Under the pieces are notes generated by a model. It was given only the letters and a program-made list of their open reading frames with translations. It had not been told where the DNA came from and ran no database searches. Both the position numbers and the translations under genes were made by a program. This document shows, in pieces, positions 1-11,409 of a stretch of DNA of 64,000 bases. Source of the stretch: Amia ocellicauda (Eukaryota > Chordata > Actinopteri > Amiiformes > Amiidae); NCBI RefSeq assembly GCF_036373705.1, contig NC_089852.1, positions 2,055,300-2,119,299 on the forward strand, read 5' to 3'. Within the stretch, counting starts at the first letter, position 1. Each line of letters begins with the position of its first letter.

Positions 1-60
1 TCTGACACACACAACATTGTCACACCTGTATCTGACACACACAACATTGTCACACCTGTA
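1..60. repeat. 30-bp unit, two tandem copies at the window edge
   Basis: TCTGACACACACAACATTGT plus ten further bases is repeated exactly twice from base 1. The array may extend left of the window. Confidence 0.8.
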
Positions 61-159
61 TCTCTGCTGACAGTGGCGCATTTCTGACAGAGGCAGAATA
101 AACTGCATTTCTGACATTTTCGTTCAGTAACAAACAATATTCGATTTCTGTCCAATATA

Positions 160-707
160 CACTGAACAGCCATAACATTATGACCACTGACAGGTGAAGT
201 GAATAACACTGATAATCTCGTTATCATGGCACCTGTCAGTGGGTGGGATATATTAGGCAGCAAGTGAACATTTTGTCCTCAAAGTTGATGTGTTTGTTGC
301 GTATGGGGCTGCGTAGCCGCAGACCAGTCAAAGTGCCCATGCTGACCTCTGTCCACTGCCGAAAGCGCCTACAATGGGTACGTGAGCATCAGAACTGGAC
401 CATGGAGCAATGGAAGAAGGTGGCCTGGTCTGATGAATCACGGGTTCAAGGTGTTGACTTGGCCTCCAAATTCCCCAGATCTCAATCCAATCGAGCATCT
501 GTGGGATGTGCTGGACAAACAAGTCCGATCCATGGAGGCCCCACCTGGCTACTTACAGGACTTAAAGGATCTGCTGCTAACGTCTTGGTGCCAAATACCA
601 CAGCACACCTTCAGAGGTCTAGTGGAGTCCATGCCTCGACGGGTCAGGGCTGTTTTGGGACCTACACAACATTAGGCAGGTGGTCATAATGTTATGGCTG
701 ATCAGTG
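160..707 (+). mobile_element. Tc1/mariner element, internally deleted
   Basis: Near-perfect terminal inverted repeats (CACTGAACAGCCATAACATT at the left, its complement with one mismatch at the right) flanked by TA dinucleotides at 158-159 and 708-709, the Tc1-type target duplication. Inside are transposase pieces: WKKVAWSDESR with the second catalytic Asp, then [12 protein letters not shown] with the third acidic residue. They lie in different frames and the part between is missing, as is most of the N-terminal DNA-binding region. At 548 bp it cannot encode a transposase (full-length Tc1 elements are about 1.6 kb) but keeps both ends. Confidence 0.85.
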
Positions 708-797
708 TACATCGCTGCAGTAACTGCATCATCGCACCACAAGATCTGCAAACCCAACTGGACTGCGCCCCGCTCCCACACGCAGAGCCGCCTACTG

Positions 798-1843
798 CAG
801 TGGTTCCCAAACTTTTTGGCTGGCGCCCCCTATACATTTGGATCACAGCTCGCGCCCCCCTCTTCTCACACGTTCATATTTATATTATCATTTATATTTT
901 TGAAAGGCCTAAGGCTTAACAAAGATGAATACACTTACATAATTGTTTGCATTTCACTTCTCACACTTTTATTTGGCCATTTATATTGGTAATACCAGAA
1001 ACTTTCCATGCAGGACCTATTCTTTCAACCTGTTCTTAATCGATCTACCACTCACTCAAATTAATGAAATGGATAAGGCTGAATCAAAGTAGTTACAGAA
1101 GATACATTTCCATTTCATACGATTTTACCAGTTATTTAAAATAGCCTATATATTGTGTCTTTGTTATAAAAATAATTTAATTTAATAAACTTCTGCATTT
1201 GCTGACATTTTAAAACTGACAAAATACAAACACGTCTTCACATGCGACAGCCCAGATTAGTCTGCACAATCAAGGGAAGTGTTATTTTATTTTTATTTTT
1301 ATTCCCATTCCCATACCATACCCATACAGATGCAGTTAATGTCGAACTGCTCAAAGTCAGCAATTACATTTTTTTATTAATTACTTTTTTTAAATTATTA
1401 ATGCATTTCCAAAATATTGCAGTAGAGATTGCTGGTGAGCTCGTTTCCCACATTTTAGACCTGCAAGTTATTTGTATATTTTCATTTTACTGTAATTATC
1501 ACCTCACATAAACTGCTGTGTATTTTGGTCTGAAACTACCCAGAAGCGTCTCACAGACGAAACACGACAATCCTCTATTCCGATTGACCAGGACTGGATA
1601 TGGATTCATCCAATAACCGATTTCCACTCTCGTATCACAACCATAGTTTGTTTATAAGTGTGGAAAAAGTAGTTTCACAGAGAGAGGTCGATGCAAAATA
1701 AATCAGTTTATCCATTGCAATTTCAGTGGGGGGGTTGTTGCATCCCCTCGTGGATTTTGTGTGTCTCGACTTGACTTTTTACACGTACACAGAGAGTCTT
1801 GCACCCCCTCAAGGGGGCGTGCCCCACAGTTTGGGAACCACTG
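798..1843. mobile_element. Non-autonomous DNA transposon with 16-bp terminal inverted repeats
   Basis: Begins CAGTGGTTCCCAAACT and ends with its exact complement AGTTTGGGAACCACTG. The adjacent inner bases (GGCGCCCCC and GGGGGCG) are also roughly complementary. The ends resemble hAT-type fish elements, but I see no matching 8-bp target duplication, so the superfamily is uncertain. The AT-rich interior has no transposase frame. Confidence 0.65.
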
Positions 1844-1849
1844 GTCCGT

Positions 1850-3302
1850 CCTATTCACTTGCAGTTCCCAAACACACCACAAGGAGGAGCTCTCCCCCTA
1901 CTTATCACTTCATCCACAGATTCCAAATCCGACCACCAGGGGGCTGCAGCTCGCTTCATAAAGAGCCGCTGGTTTTCTGCTGTGTGTTCCAGCTCGGCTG
2001 CATCGTTAATGAAATGTTCTGATTAACTAATACATTCCACATTTAAACAGTTCGCCCAGGACACCTGTCACCTGCAATCACAATTATCTTTCAACCAAAA
2101 AAAAGACGCCATGTCAAATATGTATAATAATTGATACAAGAATGATAATTCTAGGTTCATTTAGTAGCTGAACTGAGAGTGCACAGAGACAGAGACAGAG
2201 ACAGACAGACAAATTTCCCCTCGCCCTCGAGGATCCAAACCTCACAGCAACATGAGACACCAGCAGCTGGATTCAACCCTAACCTTTCCTCCTCTCCCTC
2301 TTAGATTATCCAAAAGTTTCTCGACCTCGAGGGAGTCTCTGTACCCAGCACTGACCTTCTCCCCGAACCCCGCTCCTCACCCTGCGCTGTGTGACCTCAG
2401 GTGCGCTGCCAGGGAATTACAGCAGCTCATCCGTACAGGGCTATTCTGGGCATCAGCAAACAAACACTTACACTCATAACTTACACACACACACACAGCT
2501 CTGTGCAGGTATGCCATCTCTGTGTGCCGTCTCGGTGGTGTGTGTGTTGTCTGTGTGTGCGGTCTCTGTCTCGGTGTGTGTGTGTGCGTTGTCTCTGACT
2601 CGGTGTCGTCCCTGCAGTGCTGCCTGTGTGTCTCGGTCTCTGTGTTGTGCAGCTCCAGGCATGCCGGGCCCCTTCAGTGGAAGAGCTCCAGGTCCTCAGG
2701 CTGTTATCAACACTAGGCAGCGCCTCCTCTGTGACCTTTAAGTAGCTGGCCTCTCACAGCAGAACCACCTTCCCATTTAAGGCTGCAGAGTGAGAGCGGA
2801 GTGAGAGCGGAGTGAGGAGTGCCGGATGAGCGCAGCCCCTGGGGGGGGCACAACAATCCCTTCACCGCTTTTCTGCTGATGATTTTACAGCCTTGTTAAC
2901 AGCTCTTGTAATTACAGTTTGTGTTGTCAAGGTTGGTTATCTGCAGGCTACCAGACCGGTACGGCAGGGAGAGGGCCAGTGCGGGGGCTGACAGCAGTCT
3001 GCGACCAGGGGGGGAGGGGGCAGCATGTTGTCAACGTTCTGTGCATCTGCAGTGTGTCGTTCTGCGGTGTGTCTGTCTGCGGTCAGCAAGCAGCACCAGG
3101 GCCGGGGCGGAGGCGGTCCGAGACGAAGCTCTTACCCCAAGCTCTGTTAGACACAGTGTCTATTTATATAGATTACATGTTTGAATATTGTTGTATATTT
3201 AGAATATGGTACAAATGTATAAACATGCGAGTCCCCCCCCCCGCGGATATTTACAGCGAGGGAGAGGGGGGCACAGCTGGATCTGGATCTGGATCTGGAT
3301 CT

Positions 3303-3345
<43 letters not shown>

Positions 3346-4770
3346 GGGCATGCTGTGGGTGTTATCAGGTGTTGGGGTTGCGTTTTGTTTCTTAGTTTTT
3401 ACAATTTCATTTAATTTGGTATTTTGTTTAATGCGGTGAAGGGGTGTGGAGGATCCTGTCTCGGTGCGTGTTACTCAGCGGTGCTGCACTGCACTCTGGG
3501 TAATCTGTGTATTGGTTCTGTTGCTGCTTGTTGTTTTTGCTTCTTTATTGACTTGAGTTTTGAGAATGTTTCAAAAGAGAAATTTAAAAAAAAATTCTCT
3601 CCCTCTCAGTCTCTCTGTCTCCCTCCCTTTCCCTCGTGCACAACGCTACACTAGACTACACTAGCACTACAGCCCTGAATACAGGGGTGACCCACAGTGC
3701 AGTCACAGTGCAATGCACGCAGACTGTCCTCGCCCCAGCGCAGCGCCCCGCACGCAGCCTCTCCCTGCGACTGGCCACACTGCGCACAACCTGCCTGGAG
3801 CGCTGCTGGATATAGATCAACCTTTACCCCAGATCTTCACACACACTGCCTGGAGTCACTGGAGCACTGGAGACTCGGGCACTGACATTCACACACACAA
3901 GCACAGACACACACAGTTTCTGGAGGTCGGTCTTTCTCTGTTTAACCTTGGTTTTGCTTCACCCCCCAGGTGAGAAAAACAAACAGAGTTAGTCAGCAGC
4001 AGAAACACCTCCCCATTCCTACACACCAAATAAACAAACACCCAGACAATACAACACTAGCAGGGTGTGCAGCATTGGGATAATTACAGCCTCACACGGC
4101 GCTACACGAGGGACAGCACAGCCTCTGGAGATGAGCTCAATGCCATGACACAGCTCTTACACACACGGCTGCCAGCGCCAGATTGGAGACATACAGATGG
4201 ACAGACGACCACCCCTGGCTGAGCACGTGATGTCACTGTGCCCCAGAAGATGGTTAGATTGAATTCGCGAGTCATGTTTATAAATATGAGTGGTATCTAT
4301 TACTATGCGTGTGAGGGCATGCAATCATTATGAATTATATATCCTGAAAAGAAGAGTAGTAACAGGCCTAATAATAAAGATTTTGCAAGAGAACAAGGCT
4401 GCTTGCGAGAACACGCAGAGGGAGACTGCACAGTTGGGACAATTATTGTTGTTGTTACTATCACCCTCCCACAGTCCATGCGTTAGACACACCAAACATA
4501 CAGTTACACACACAGGGATTCAACCTGGTACCTAGTGCGTTGCTTGTGCTTTTTTAACACATAAGATCAAGCATGATGGATTCATAATAGATCAACAACA
4601 GTAGAACCTCCATCATTGTTTCCTTCTGGGTCGATAGCCAATCAGCAGTGAGGACAGCGGTTAACTACATTAACTACCCTGTAAAGTCATGCAAATCCTC
4701 TCACTACTGTGCTGCGTGTTGATCTCCCATCACGGCCCTAAACCCTGTATATTTAAAAAAAGAGGTTCTA
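1850..4770. other. Intergenic stretch with no supported gene
   Basis: Contains TG-rich simple sequence at 2484-2590, C-runs, (GGATCT)n followed by (CT)n at 3281-3342, and unique-looking sequence. The short open frames have no recognisable domain and no consistent splice pattern. I see no RNA gene. Confidence 0.5.
3281..3342. repeat. (GGATCT)n grading into (CT)n microsatellite
   Basis: Several copies of GGATCT followed by about 20 CT dinucleotides. Confidence 0.9.
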
Positions 4771-4774
4771 CTGC

Positions 4775-6665
4775 TGAAGTTTGTGGTCTCCTCCTATGTC
4801 ACAAACCTACAACGTGTGCCCTGGACCCTCTACTTTCTCGCCTCCTCCAATCGACTGCTCCTGATCTTCTCCCCTTCATCTCCTCCCTCCTCAACTCCTC
4901 ACTCCTCTCTGGCTGTTTCCCCTCTGCATTTAAACAAGCCGCTGTCATCCCACTCCTCAAGAAACCAACCCTTGACGCCACCTCTCCTCAGAACTACCGC
5001 CCTGTCTCCCTACTCCCCTTCCTCTCCAAGACTCTCGAGTGGGCGGTCCACCGTCAGCTCTCTGACTTTCTGTCCCAACACTCTCTCCTTGATCCTCTGC
5101 AATCCGGCTTCCGCACAGCTCACTCCACTGAGACGGCTCTCCTGGCACTGACTCCCTCAGCTGTGCTCGGGCACCTCCCTCTCCTCAGTCCTCATCCTCC
5201 TTGACCTCTTGGCAGCATTTGACACCGTTAATCACTCCATCCTCCTCTCCTGCCTCGCTGACCTTGGAATCTCTGGAACTGCTCTCACCTGGTTCTCCTC
5301 CTACCTCAGTGACCGGACCTACCAAGTAACATGGCGAGGCTCCTCATCCACCCACCAACCTCGCCTCACAGGCGTACCCCAAGGCTCCGTCCTGGGCCCC
5401 CTCCTGTTCTCTCTCTACACTCGCTCCCTGGGCCCCCTCATCGCATCCCATGGTTTCTCCTACCACTTCTACGCTGATGATGCCCAGATCTTCCTGTCTT
5501 TTCCCTCTTCTGACCCTCTCATCCCCTCTCGCATCTCTTCCTGCTTGTCTGCTATCTCCGCCTGGATGCACTCACACCACCTCAAGCTCAACCTCTCCAA
5601 ATCGGATCTCCTGTTTCCCCCCCCCACTCTTCCTCACCTTCTGCTGACCTCCCCATCTCAATCCCCTTGGAATCCACCACACTCTCTCCTTCTTCTTCCG
5701 CTAAAAATCTAGGCGTGACCCTCGATCCTGCGCTCTCCTACTCCCAGCACATCACCATGCTGACACACACCTGTAGATTCTTCCTGAGCAACATACGCCG
5801 AATCCGTCCCTTCCTCACCGACCACTCGACTCAGCTGCTCGTCCAGTCACTGGTCCTCTCCCGCCTGGACTACTGCAACTCCCTCCTGGCCGGCCTGCCT
5901 GCATCTACTACCCGCCGCTCCAGCTCATCCAGAACTCTGCGGCTCGTCTGGTGTCTCTCTGCCCCGATTCGCACACGCTACTCCACTGCTCCGCTCCCTC
6001 CACTGGCTCCCAATACCGGCACGCGTTCAGTTCAAGACACTGACCCTCACCTACCGCTGTCTCGACCACACTGCACCAAGATACCTTCAGACCCTCGTCT
6101 CTCCATACATCCCCTCCAGACCACTGTGGTCTTCTGGTGCCAGAAGACTAACTCTGCCTCCTCTCCACTCTCCTTCCTCCAGAGCCGCTCCTTCTCATCC
6201 CTGGCCTCTAAATGGTGGAACGACCTTCCCACCGAAGTCAAAACAGCAGAGTCCTTGACCTCATTCTGGCGCTTACTCAAGACGCATCTTTTCAGACAGT
6301 ACTTGTAATATTAGTCCTTTTACCCCTGTTAGATAGCACTTCACAATTTTATCATGCTTCTTGCGTTCTTGATTGTTTTCCTCCTTGCTCCCTTTCCCGT
6401 AACCCTTGACTGTGACCCTACATCTTGACAGGACTTAGCTTTACCGTCCAGGATGTAGGACCTCACTTACTGTACTTGCCTGTGTAAATTGTCAGTTGTA
6501 AAATGTATTATATTTTGAATTGGTATGTTTTATATAAATTGAATTTGTAATGATTGATGCCTTTATTGAACTGTATTTTTGCACTTTGTTTGCACTTATG
6601 TTGTATGTTGCCCTGGATAAGGGCGTCTGCCAAGAAATAAAAATAAAAATAATAATAATATTATT
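4775..6665 (+). mobile_element. L2/Maui-type LINE, 5'-truncated and decayed
   Basis: Encodes pieces of a reverse transcriptase: [53 protein letters not shown] and the catalytic FYADD, ending in LNLSKSDLL and a C-terminal part with WNDLPTEVK. The frame is broken at least twice (around 5205 and 5670-5710). The 3' end GCCCTGGATAAGGGCGTCTG at about 6610 is the widely shared L2 tail, followed by an A-rich/(AAT)n terminus. No endonuclease domain is present. It is inactive as it stands. Confidence 0.85.
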
Positions 6666-6706
6666 ATTATTATCGTTATGATTATTAATAATATAATAAT
6701 AATAAT
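6645..6706. repeat. (AAT)n/(ATT)n microsatellite at the LINE tail
   Basis: AATAATAATA followed by TTATTATTAT and more AAT units, a short self-complementary tract grown from the LINE 3' terminus. Confidence 0.8.
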
Positions 6707-8050
6707 TAGTATCTCATCCTAATGTATCTGTAAAAAGTACTGTCACATGCAGAGCAAAGTATTTTCACATACTTTAAATTCTGCTCAGGACTCCACAGGA
6801 ACCAGCACAGTTTAGTGACATTAAACCGAAACAGAGAATACTCACAAAATCCCTTATTTACAATTGAATGTGTGCTGCACTGTGGATGTCCAGGACCAGG
6901 GCTGGAGATGCGTGACATCACCGTGACCAGAGGCTGAACTCTGAAGCCCTGCTGCTGCCCCTGTCCCCCCCGAGCAGGAGGAACACGTTTCACAATTGTG
7001 TTCAAAACACGCCCCCGACGCTTGTTGCAATATTCCACCTGATAGGAACACAACATGACACACAACACAACACAACAACGCAACTGCAGGGGCTGTCCTA
7101 GTCACCACCGCCATGCTGCCCACCCATATATACAAACCGCAACGGGGCTGAAAGGAGGCAACGCAATCAGCAATGAGATGAATGTTGTTGGGGTTTCTTT
7201 CCTTACTTAAGAGATCTGGGAGGAGCTTTTGCCCTGGAGACAGCCCTGACCCCGGAGAACGACGGTGCCATAGGTTTCATAGGCCTGTAAGTCACCAGCC
7301 ACTGAATAAGCCTGTTCATGTGGACACACTCACACAAACACACACACGGGTAGTGCTGGCCAACTAACCCTAGTATCTGAATCTGAATTAGTTAAGTTAG
7401 TTACACAGGTTTAAATAATAGTTACACAGGTTTAAATAACACAAAGACTACATGAGTATATATATATGGAATAGTGCATTACTGATGGAAGTGGAAATAT
7501 AGTTACTTTGTTTGATCTGATCTAAGCTGGTGCGAAGCGCTTGGTCAGCCAACCACATACTACTACCACTCACAGTACTACTGCTGCTACTACTACTGCT
7601 GCTACTACTGCTGCTGCTAGTACTAATAATTCAATTGCCATTACTACTACTACTACTACTACTACTACTAATAGTATTTGTAATGAGAAGGATCAATAGC
7701 CTTCCCCAGACAGCCCACGGCCACCGCTTATTTTTAAATAAATAACAATTTCTGCAGTGAACTGTGCAGGCCTGCTCAACAGGAAAAACAGGTTTCTGCA
7801 GAAAAAGGATTCTGGGAATGCGTGTCAGAGCCCAGGGCTGTGCCACCCAGACACATGGGAGGCACAGCCCTGGTCACATTATCCATACCAGGTAAATGAA
7901 GGATGATTTTTTTGTTTTCTTTATATATATTCAGATTAATTTCAGTTCCTCATAAAAAGCAAACAATCATTAAATGATTTGCCAGCGGCACGTATAGGAA
8001 ACTGCAAGAACATAACAAACCCCACACTCCGTGACCCGCCTAGCCACACC
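6707..8050. other. Intergenic stretch with no supported gene
   Basis: Mostly unique-looking sequence. It includes a (CTA/CTG)n trinucleotide tract at 7561-7672, with GCT-leucine-like frames that are simple-sequence artefacts. No exon or RNA gene is recognised. Confidence 0.5.
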
Positions 8051-8055
8051 CCCCC

Positions 8056-8510
8056 TCGCTGTGAAAGACCCGATCCACACGCCCCCAGACACGCCCCCTC
8101 GCTGTGAAAGGCCAGAGACACATGTCCCCAGACACGCCCCCTCGCTGTGAAAGGCCCGAGACACATGTCCCCTGACACGCCCCTCGTTGTGAAAGGCCCG
8201 ATCCACACGCCCCCCAGACACGCCTCCTCGCTGTGAAAGGCCCGAGCCACATGCCCCCAGACACAAACCTTCGCTGTGAAAGGCCCGAGACACATGCCCC
8301 CAGACACGCCCCCTCGCTGTGAAAGGCCCGAGCCACATGCCCCCAGACACAAACCTTCGCTGTGAAAGGCCCGAGCCACATGCCCCCAGACACGCCCCCT
8401 CGCTGTGAAAGGCCCGAGCCACATGCCCCCAGACACACACCCTCGCTGTGAAAGTCCCGAGACACATGCCCCCAGACATGCACCCTCGCTGTGAACCGCC
8501 GAACCACACG
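8056..8510. repeat. Minisatellite, 43-bp unit, about 10-11 copies
   Basis: Units start GTGAAAGGCCCGA and recur at spacings of 42-44 bp (for example 8061, 8104, 8147, 8189, 8233, 8275, 8319). There are two alternating variants (CGCCCCCTCGCT and AAACCTTCGCT). Because 43 is not a multiple of three, all minus-strand frames remain open, giving several long but meaningless frames. Confidence 0.9.
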
Positions 8511-8838
8511 CCTCCCTCTATGTGAAACATCTTAGCCACACGCCACCGACACACACAGTCTCTGCAAGAGGTCCAGGCCACACGGCCCAACGCCCCCCTC
8601 TCTATGAGAGTGTCAGTACAGTCTCTGTGAAACTGGACTGGACAGCGAAACTCCGCAATCTCGGAGAGCAAAGCGTCAGCGGGGACCTAAGACCCCTCTA
8701 GTTCAGTCGCCTCAGGTGGTCAGCTGTGTGTCTGTCAGCACTGGACCCCATGTCCTGAGATGGTGCTTCACTGCATCAGTATAGCAAAACTCAATGGTGT
8801 GTGACAGTCACTGAGGGCCAAGGAGGTACAGCGGCTAG

Positions 8839-9305
8839 TATTGACACTGTACTGTACTGACACTGACACTGCACTGTACTGACACAATACCAACACTGAC
8901 ACTGTACTGACACAATACCAACACTGACACTGTACTGACACAATACCATCACTGACAATGCACTGACACAATACCGACACTGACACTGTACTGTACCAAC
9001 ACTGACACTGTACTGACACAATACCGACACTGACACTGTACTGTACTGTACTGACACTGTACTGTACTGACACAATACCATCACTGACACTGTACTGTAC
9101 TGACACTGTACTGTACTGACACAATACCATCACTGACACTGTACTGACACAATACCATCACTGACACTGTACTGTACTGACACAATACCATCACTGACAC
9201 TGTACTGTACTGACACTGTACTGTACTGACACAATACCGACACTGACACTGTACTGTACCGACACAATACCAACACTGACACTGCACTGGCACTGACACA
9301 GCACT
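8839..9305. repeat. Minisatellite, 28-bp unit built on ACTGTACTGACAC
   Basis: TGACACAATACC recurs every 28 bp at the left end (8880, 8908, 8936), then with 5-bp insertions of TGTAC. No coding content. Confidence 0.85.
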
Positions 9306-9752
9306 GATGAAACCAGTGTAATGATTAATATTAACTGAAATGATTTTGTCTTAACATTAGTATTAAAAATACTGGCAAATTAAATTAGGTCAACAAGTTA
9401 AACTACGTCAGCAAAATAAAGTTTTGCTGACTTCTTATATTAGTGTTTGTTTGTGGTTTTTCTGTTTCTAACTTAAGAAAGGTGCTTCACTGACACTGTA
9501 CTGCAGTGACACTGTATTCTACTGTACTGCGGTCTCCCCCGTCTCTGTGATGGCAAGACTGGAGGGGTGTGCAGTAAACCCTGCCGCCGGGCCGGGCAGG
9601 CCTGGGGCTCTGGCTGCAGGAGTCAGCAGTGCTGAGGGAGGGAGAGATGACTCCCCGGTCACACACAACAGTACAGGATTGTTTTTCACATGGAAAATGG
9701 TCATCAGCACTGTTTATATTATTTCTGGCTCGCTGCTGTGGCCTTCGCCCTG

Positions 9753-9835
9753 TGTGTGTGTGTGCGTGTGTGTGTGTCTCTGTGTGTGTGTCTGTGTGTC
9801 TCTGTCTGTGTGTCTGTGTGTGTGCGTGTCTCTGT

Positions 9836-9867
<32 letters not shown>

Positions 9868-9887
9868 CTCTGTGTGTCTCTGTCTGT

Positions 9888-9924
<37 letters not shown>

Positions 9925-10078
9925 TCTGTGTGAAGCCGATGCGCTGACAGGTTACAGTGAAGATCTGTGTCCGCCGCCCCATCCACGCCCCCGCACACAC
10001 AGACAGAGACACACAGACGCACAGACACACACACGGAGACACACACACACACACACACACACACAGAGACGCACAGAG

Positions 10079-10110
<32 letters not shown>

Positions 10111-10157
10111 ACAGACAGAGACACGCACACACACAGACACACAGACAGAGACACACA

Positions 10158-10198
<41 letters not shown>
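9753..10198. repeat. Inverted duplication of a TG/CA-rich tract
   Basis: A TG-rich arm (9753-9935) and a CA-rich arm (9997-10198) flank about 60 bp. The interruptions (TCTCTG, TGCGTG, TCTGTCTG) occur in the same order in one arm and in the complement of the other over about 55 bases, so this is a true inverted copy and not two unrelated microsatellites. Confidence 0.75.
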
Positions 10199-10200
<2 letters not shown>

Positions 10201-10531
10201 ATTACGTCAGCTGTTGATGTAGGAATGTAACCCACACAATACACCTCTCTCTGCCTGCCTCCGTTTTCTATCGCTTCTACCCCAGGACCTGGCCGTTACA
10301 CCTCTGCGCCGCCGCTGCGATGGTGGTTATTTAATGACAAGCGCGGAGCCGGACACAGTGTTGCAGCCTCGGGGCAGGAATGGAAAGCGACAGCGGTTTG
10401 TTTAGTAAGTGCAACATCCTGTTGCAACACAAACCCAAAGGCAGCGTCATCACAATAACAATAACGCCCGCAGTTGTTCACTAACAAACCGACTGGAAGA
10501 GCCCTCAGAAACACACAATCCGATAATAAGC

Positions 10532-10534
10532 ACA

Positions 10535-10566
<32 letters not shown>
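10532..10566. repeat. (CA)n microsatellite
   Basis: About 17 CA dinucleotides. The flanking 10200-10650 holds nothing else recognised. Confidence 0.9.
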
Positions 10567-10567
<1 letters not shown>

Positions 10568-10877
10568 CAGCTCGAGTCGGGCAACTTGAACCCGCCTGGA
10601 GAACCGCAACATTTCAACAAGCATTATTATCATCATTATCATCATTAAATATGCGTGTACGTGCGTGTGTGTCGGCCTGTACACAGACCTGAGAGAGAGA
10701 CTGGACTACGTGCCGTCGTCTTGTTTACTTCCTTCCCCAGAGGACGCACCGCGCACAGCCTTTTCTGCACAAGAGCCCCTGCCTGCTGCTGCTGCTGCCC
10801 GCACCCTGTCCCCGCACCCTGTCCCCGCACACCCCCGCACACCCCCGCACCGCCAGACACGCAAATACGACACAGGC

Positions 10878-11078
10878 TCACCATCGCAGACTCCCTGCGC
10901 CCCGGGAGGAAAACAGCCACAGAAGTACACAACATACAGCCGCGATAATAATACCGAGGATGGTGCCGACGATGAAAACAGGGTGAACACCACCGACAGG
11001 AGTATAAAACGCCTCCCCGCTGGCCTTACCTGTCCTGTCGGGCTGCTGCGTGTGCTTGCAGCGGCTCGATCCCCTCAT
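10878..11078 (-). CDS. Uncertain: short membrane-protein-like reading frame in a GC-rich patch
   Basis: From ATG 11078 a 66-codon frame reads MRGSSRCKHTQQPDRTG, then EAFYTPVGGVHP, then a hydrophobic segment of about 23 residues (VFIVGTILGIIIAAVCCVLL and so on) followed by SSRG, like a single-pass membrane segment with a stop-transfer arginine. The frame ends at a stop that overlaps a consensus donor (GATG|GTGAGCC), so it could be an exon of a longer gene. A second donor, GGACAG|GTAAGG, at 11030 would instead make most of the hydrophobic part intron. The surrounding 10.7-11.2 kb is CpG-rich like a promoter island. No homologue is recognised and no further exon was found. Confidence 0.25.
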   Translation of the reverse strand: MRGSSRCKHTQQPDRTGKASGEAFYTPVGGVHPVFIVGTILGIIIAAVCCVLLWLFSSRGAGSLRW

Positions 11079-11216
11079 CGTGCCGGAGAGCCGAGCGGAG
11101 CAGCCAGGCGGACTGAGCGGCTGTGAGCGGCTGTGATCTCGCTGCTGCTCTCCAGCGCCGGGGGGAGCGGGCTGAGCGCACACCCGCACACACTTCCCTC
11201 TCCGCCTGCCGGGCTG

Positions 11217-11405
11217 CACACAGCACCACGACACAGCTCCACGACACAGCTCCACGACACAGCACCACGACACAGCTCCACGACACAGCTCCACGACACA
11301 GCTCCACAGCACCACAACACAGCACCACGACACAGCTCCACGACACAGCTCCACAGCACCACGACACAGCACCACGACACAGCACCACGACACAGCTCCT
11401 CAGCA
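11217..11405. repeat. Minisatellite, 13-bp unit CTCCACGACACAG
   Basis: About fourteen copies with CAC/CTC variants. It gives artificial Cys/Val-rich frames on the minus strand. Confidence 0.9.
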
Positions 11406-11409
11406 AGCC

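Noticed and set aside
4689..6308. Reverse-transcriptase frames as a host gene
   Set aside because: The motifs and the 3' tail show a decayed L2-type LINE with at least two frame breaks.
8056..8510. Regular repeats suggesting a CRISPR-like array
   Set aside because: The units are contiguous and wholly repeated with no unique spacers, and the DNA is vertebrate.
7970..8671. 233-codon minus-strand frame with repeated FTARGRVWGH motifs
   Set aside because: Minisatellite of 43 bp; all three frames are equally open, so there is no sign of selection on one frame.
9629..10222. Cys/Val- and Thr/His-rich frames of up to 197 codons
   Set aside because: Translations of TG and CA repeats. The same applies to frames at 23484-24631, 36592-37242 and 37592-39181.
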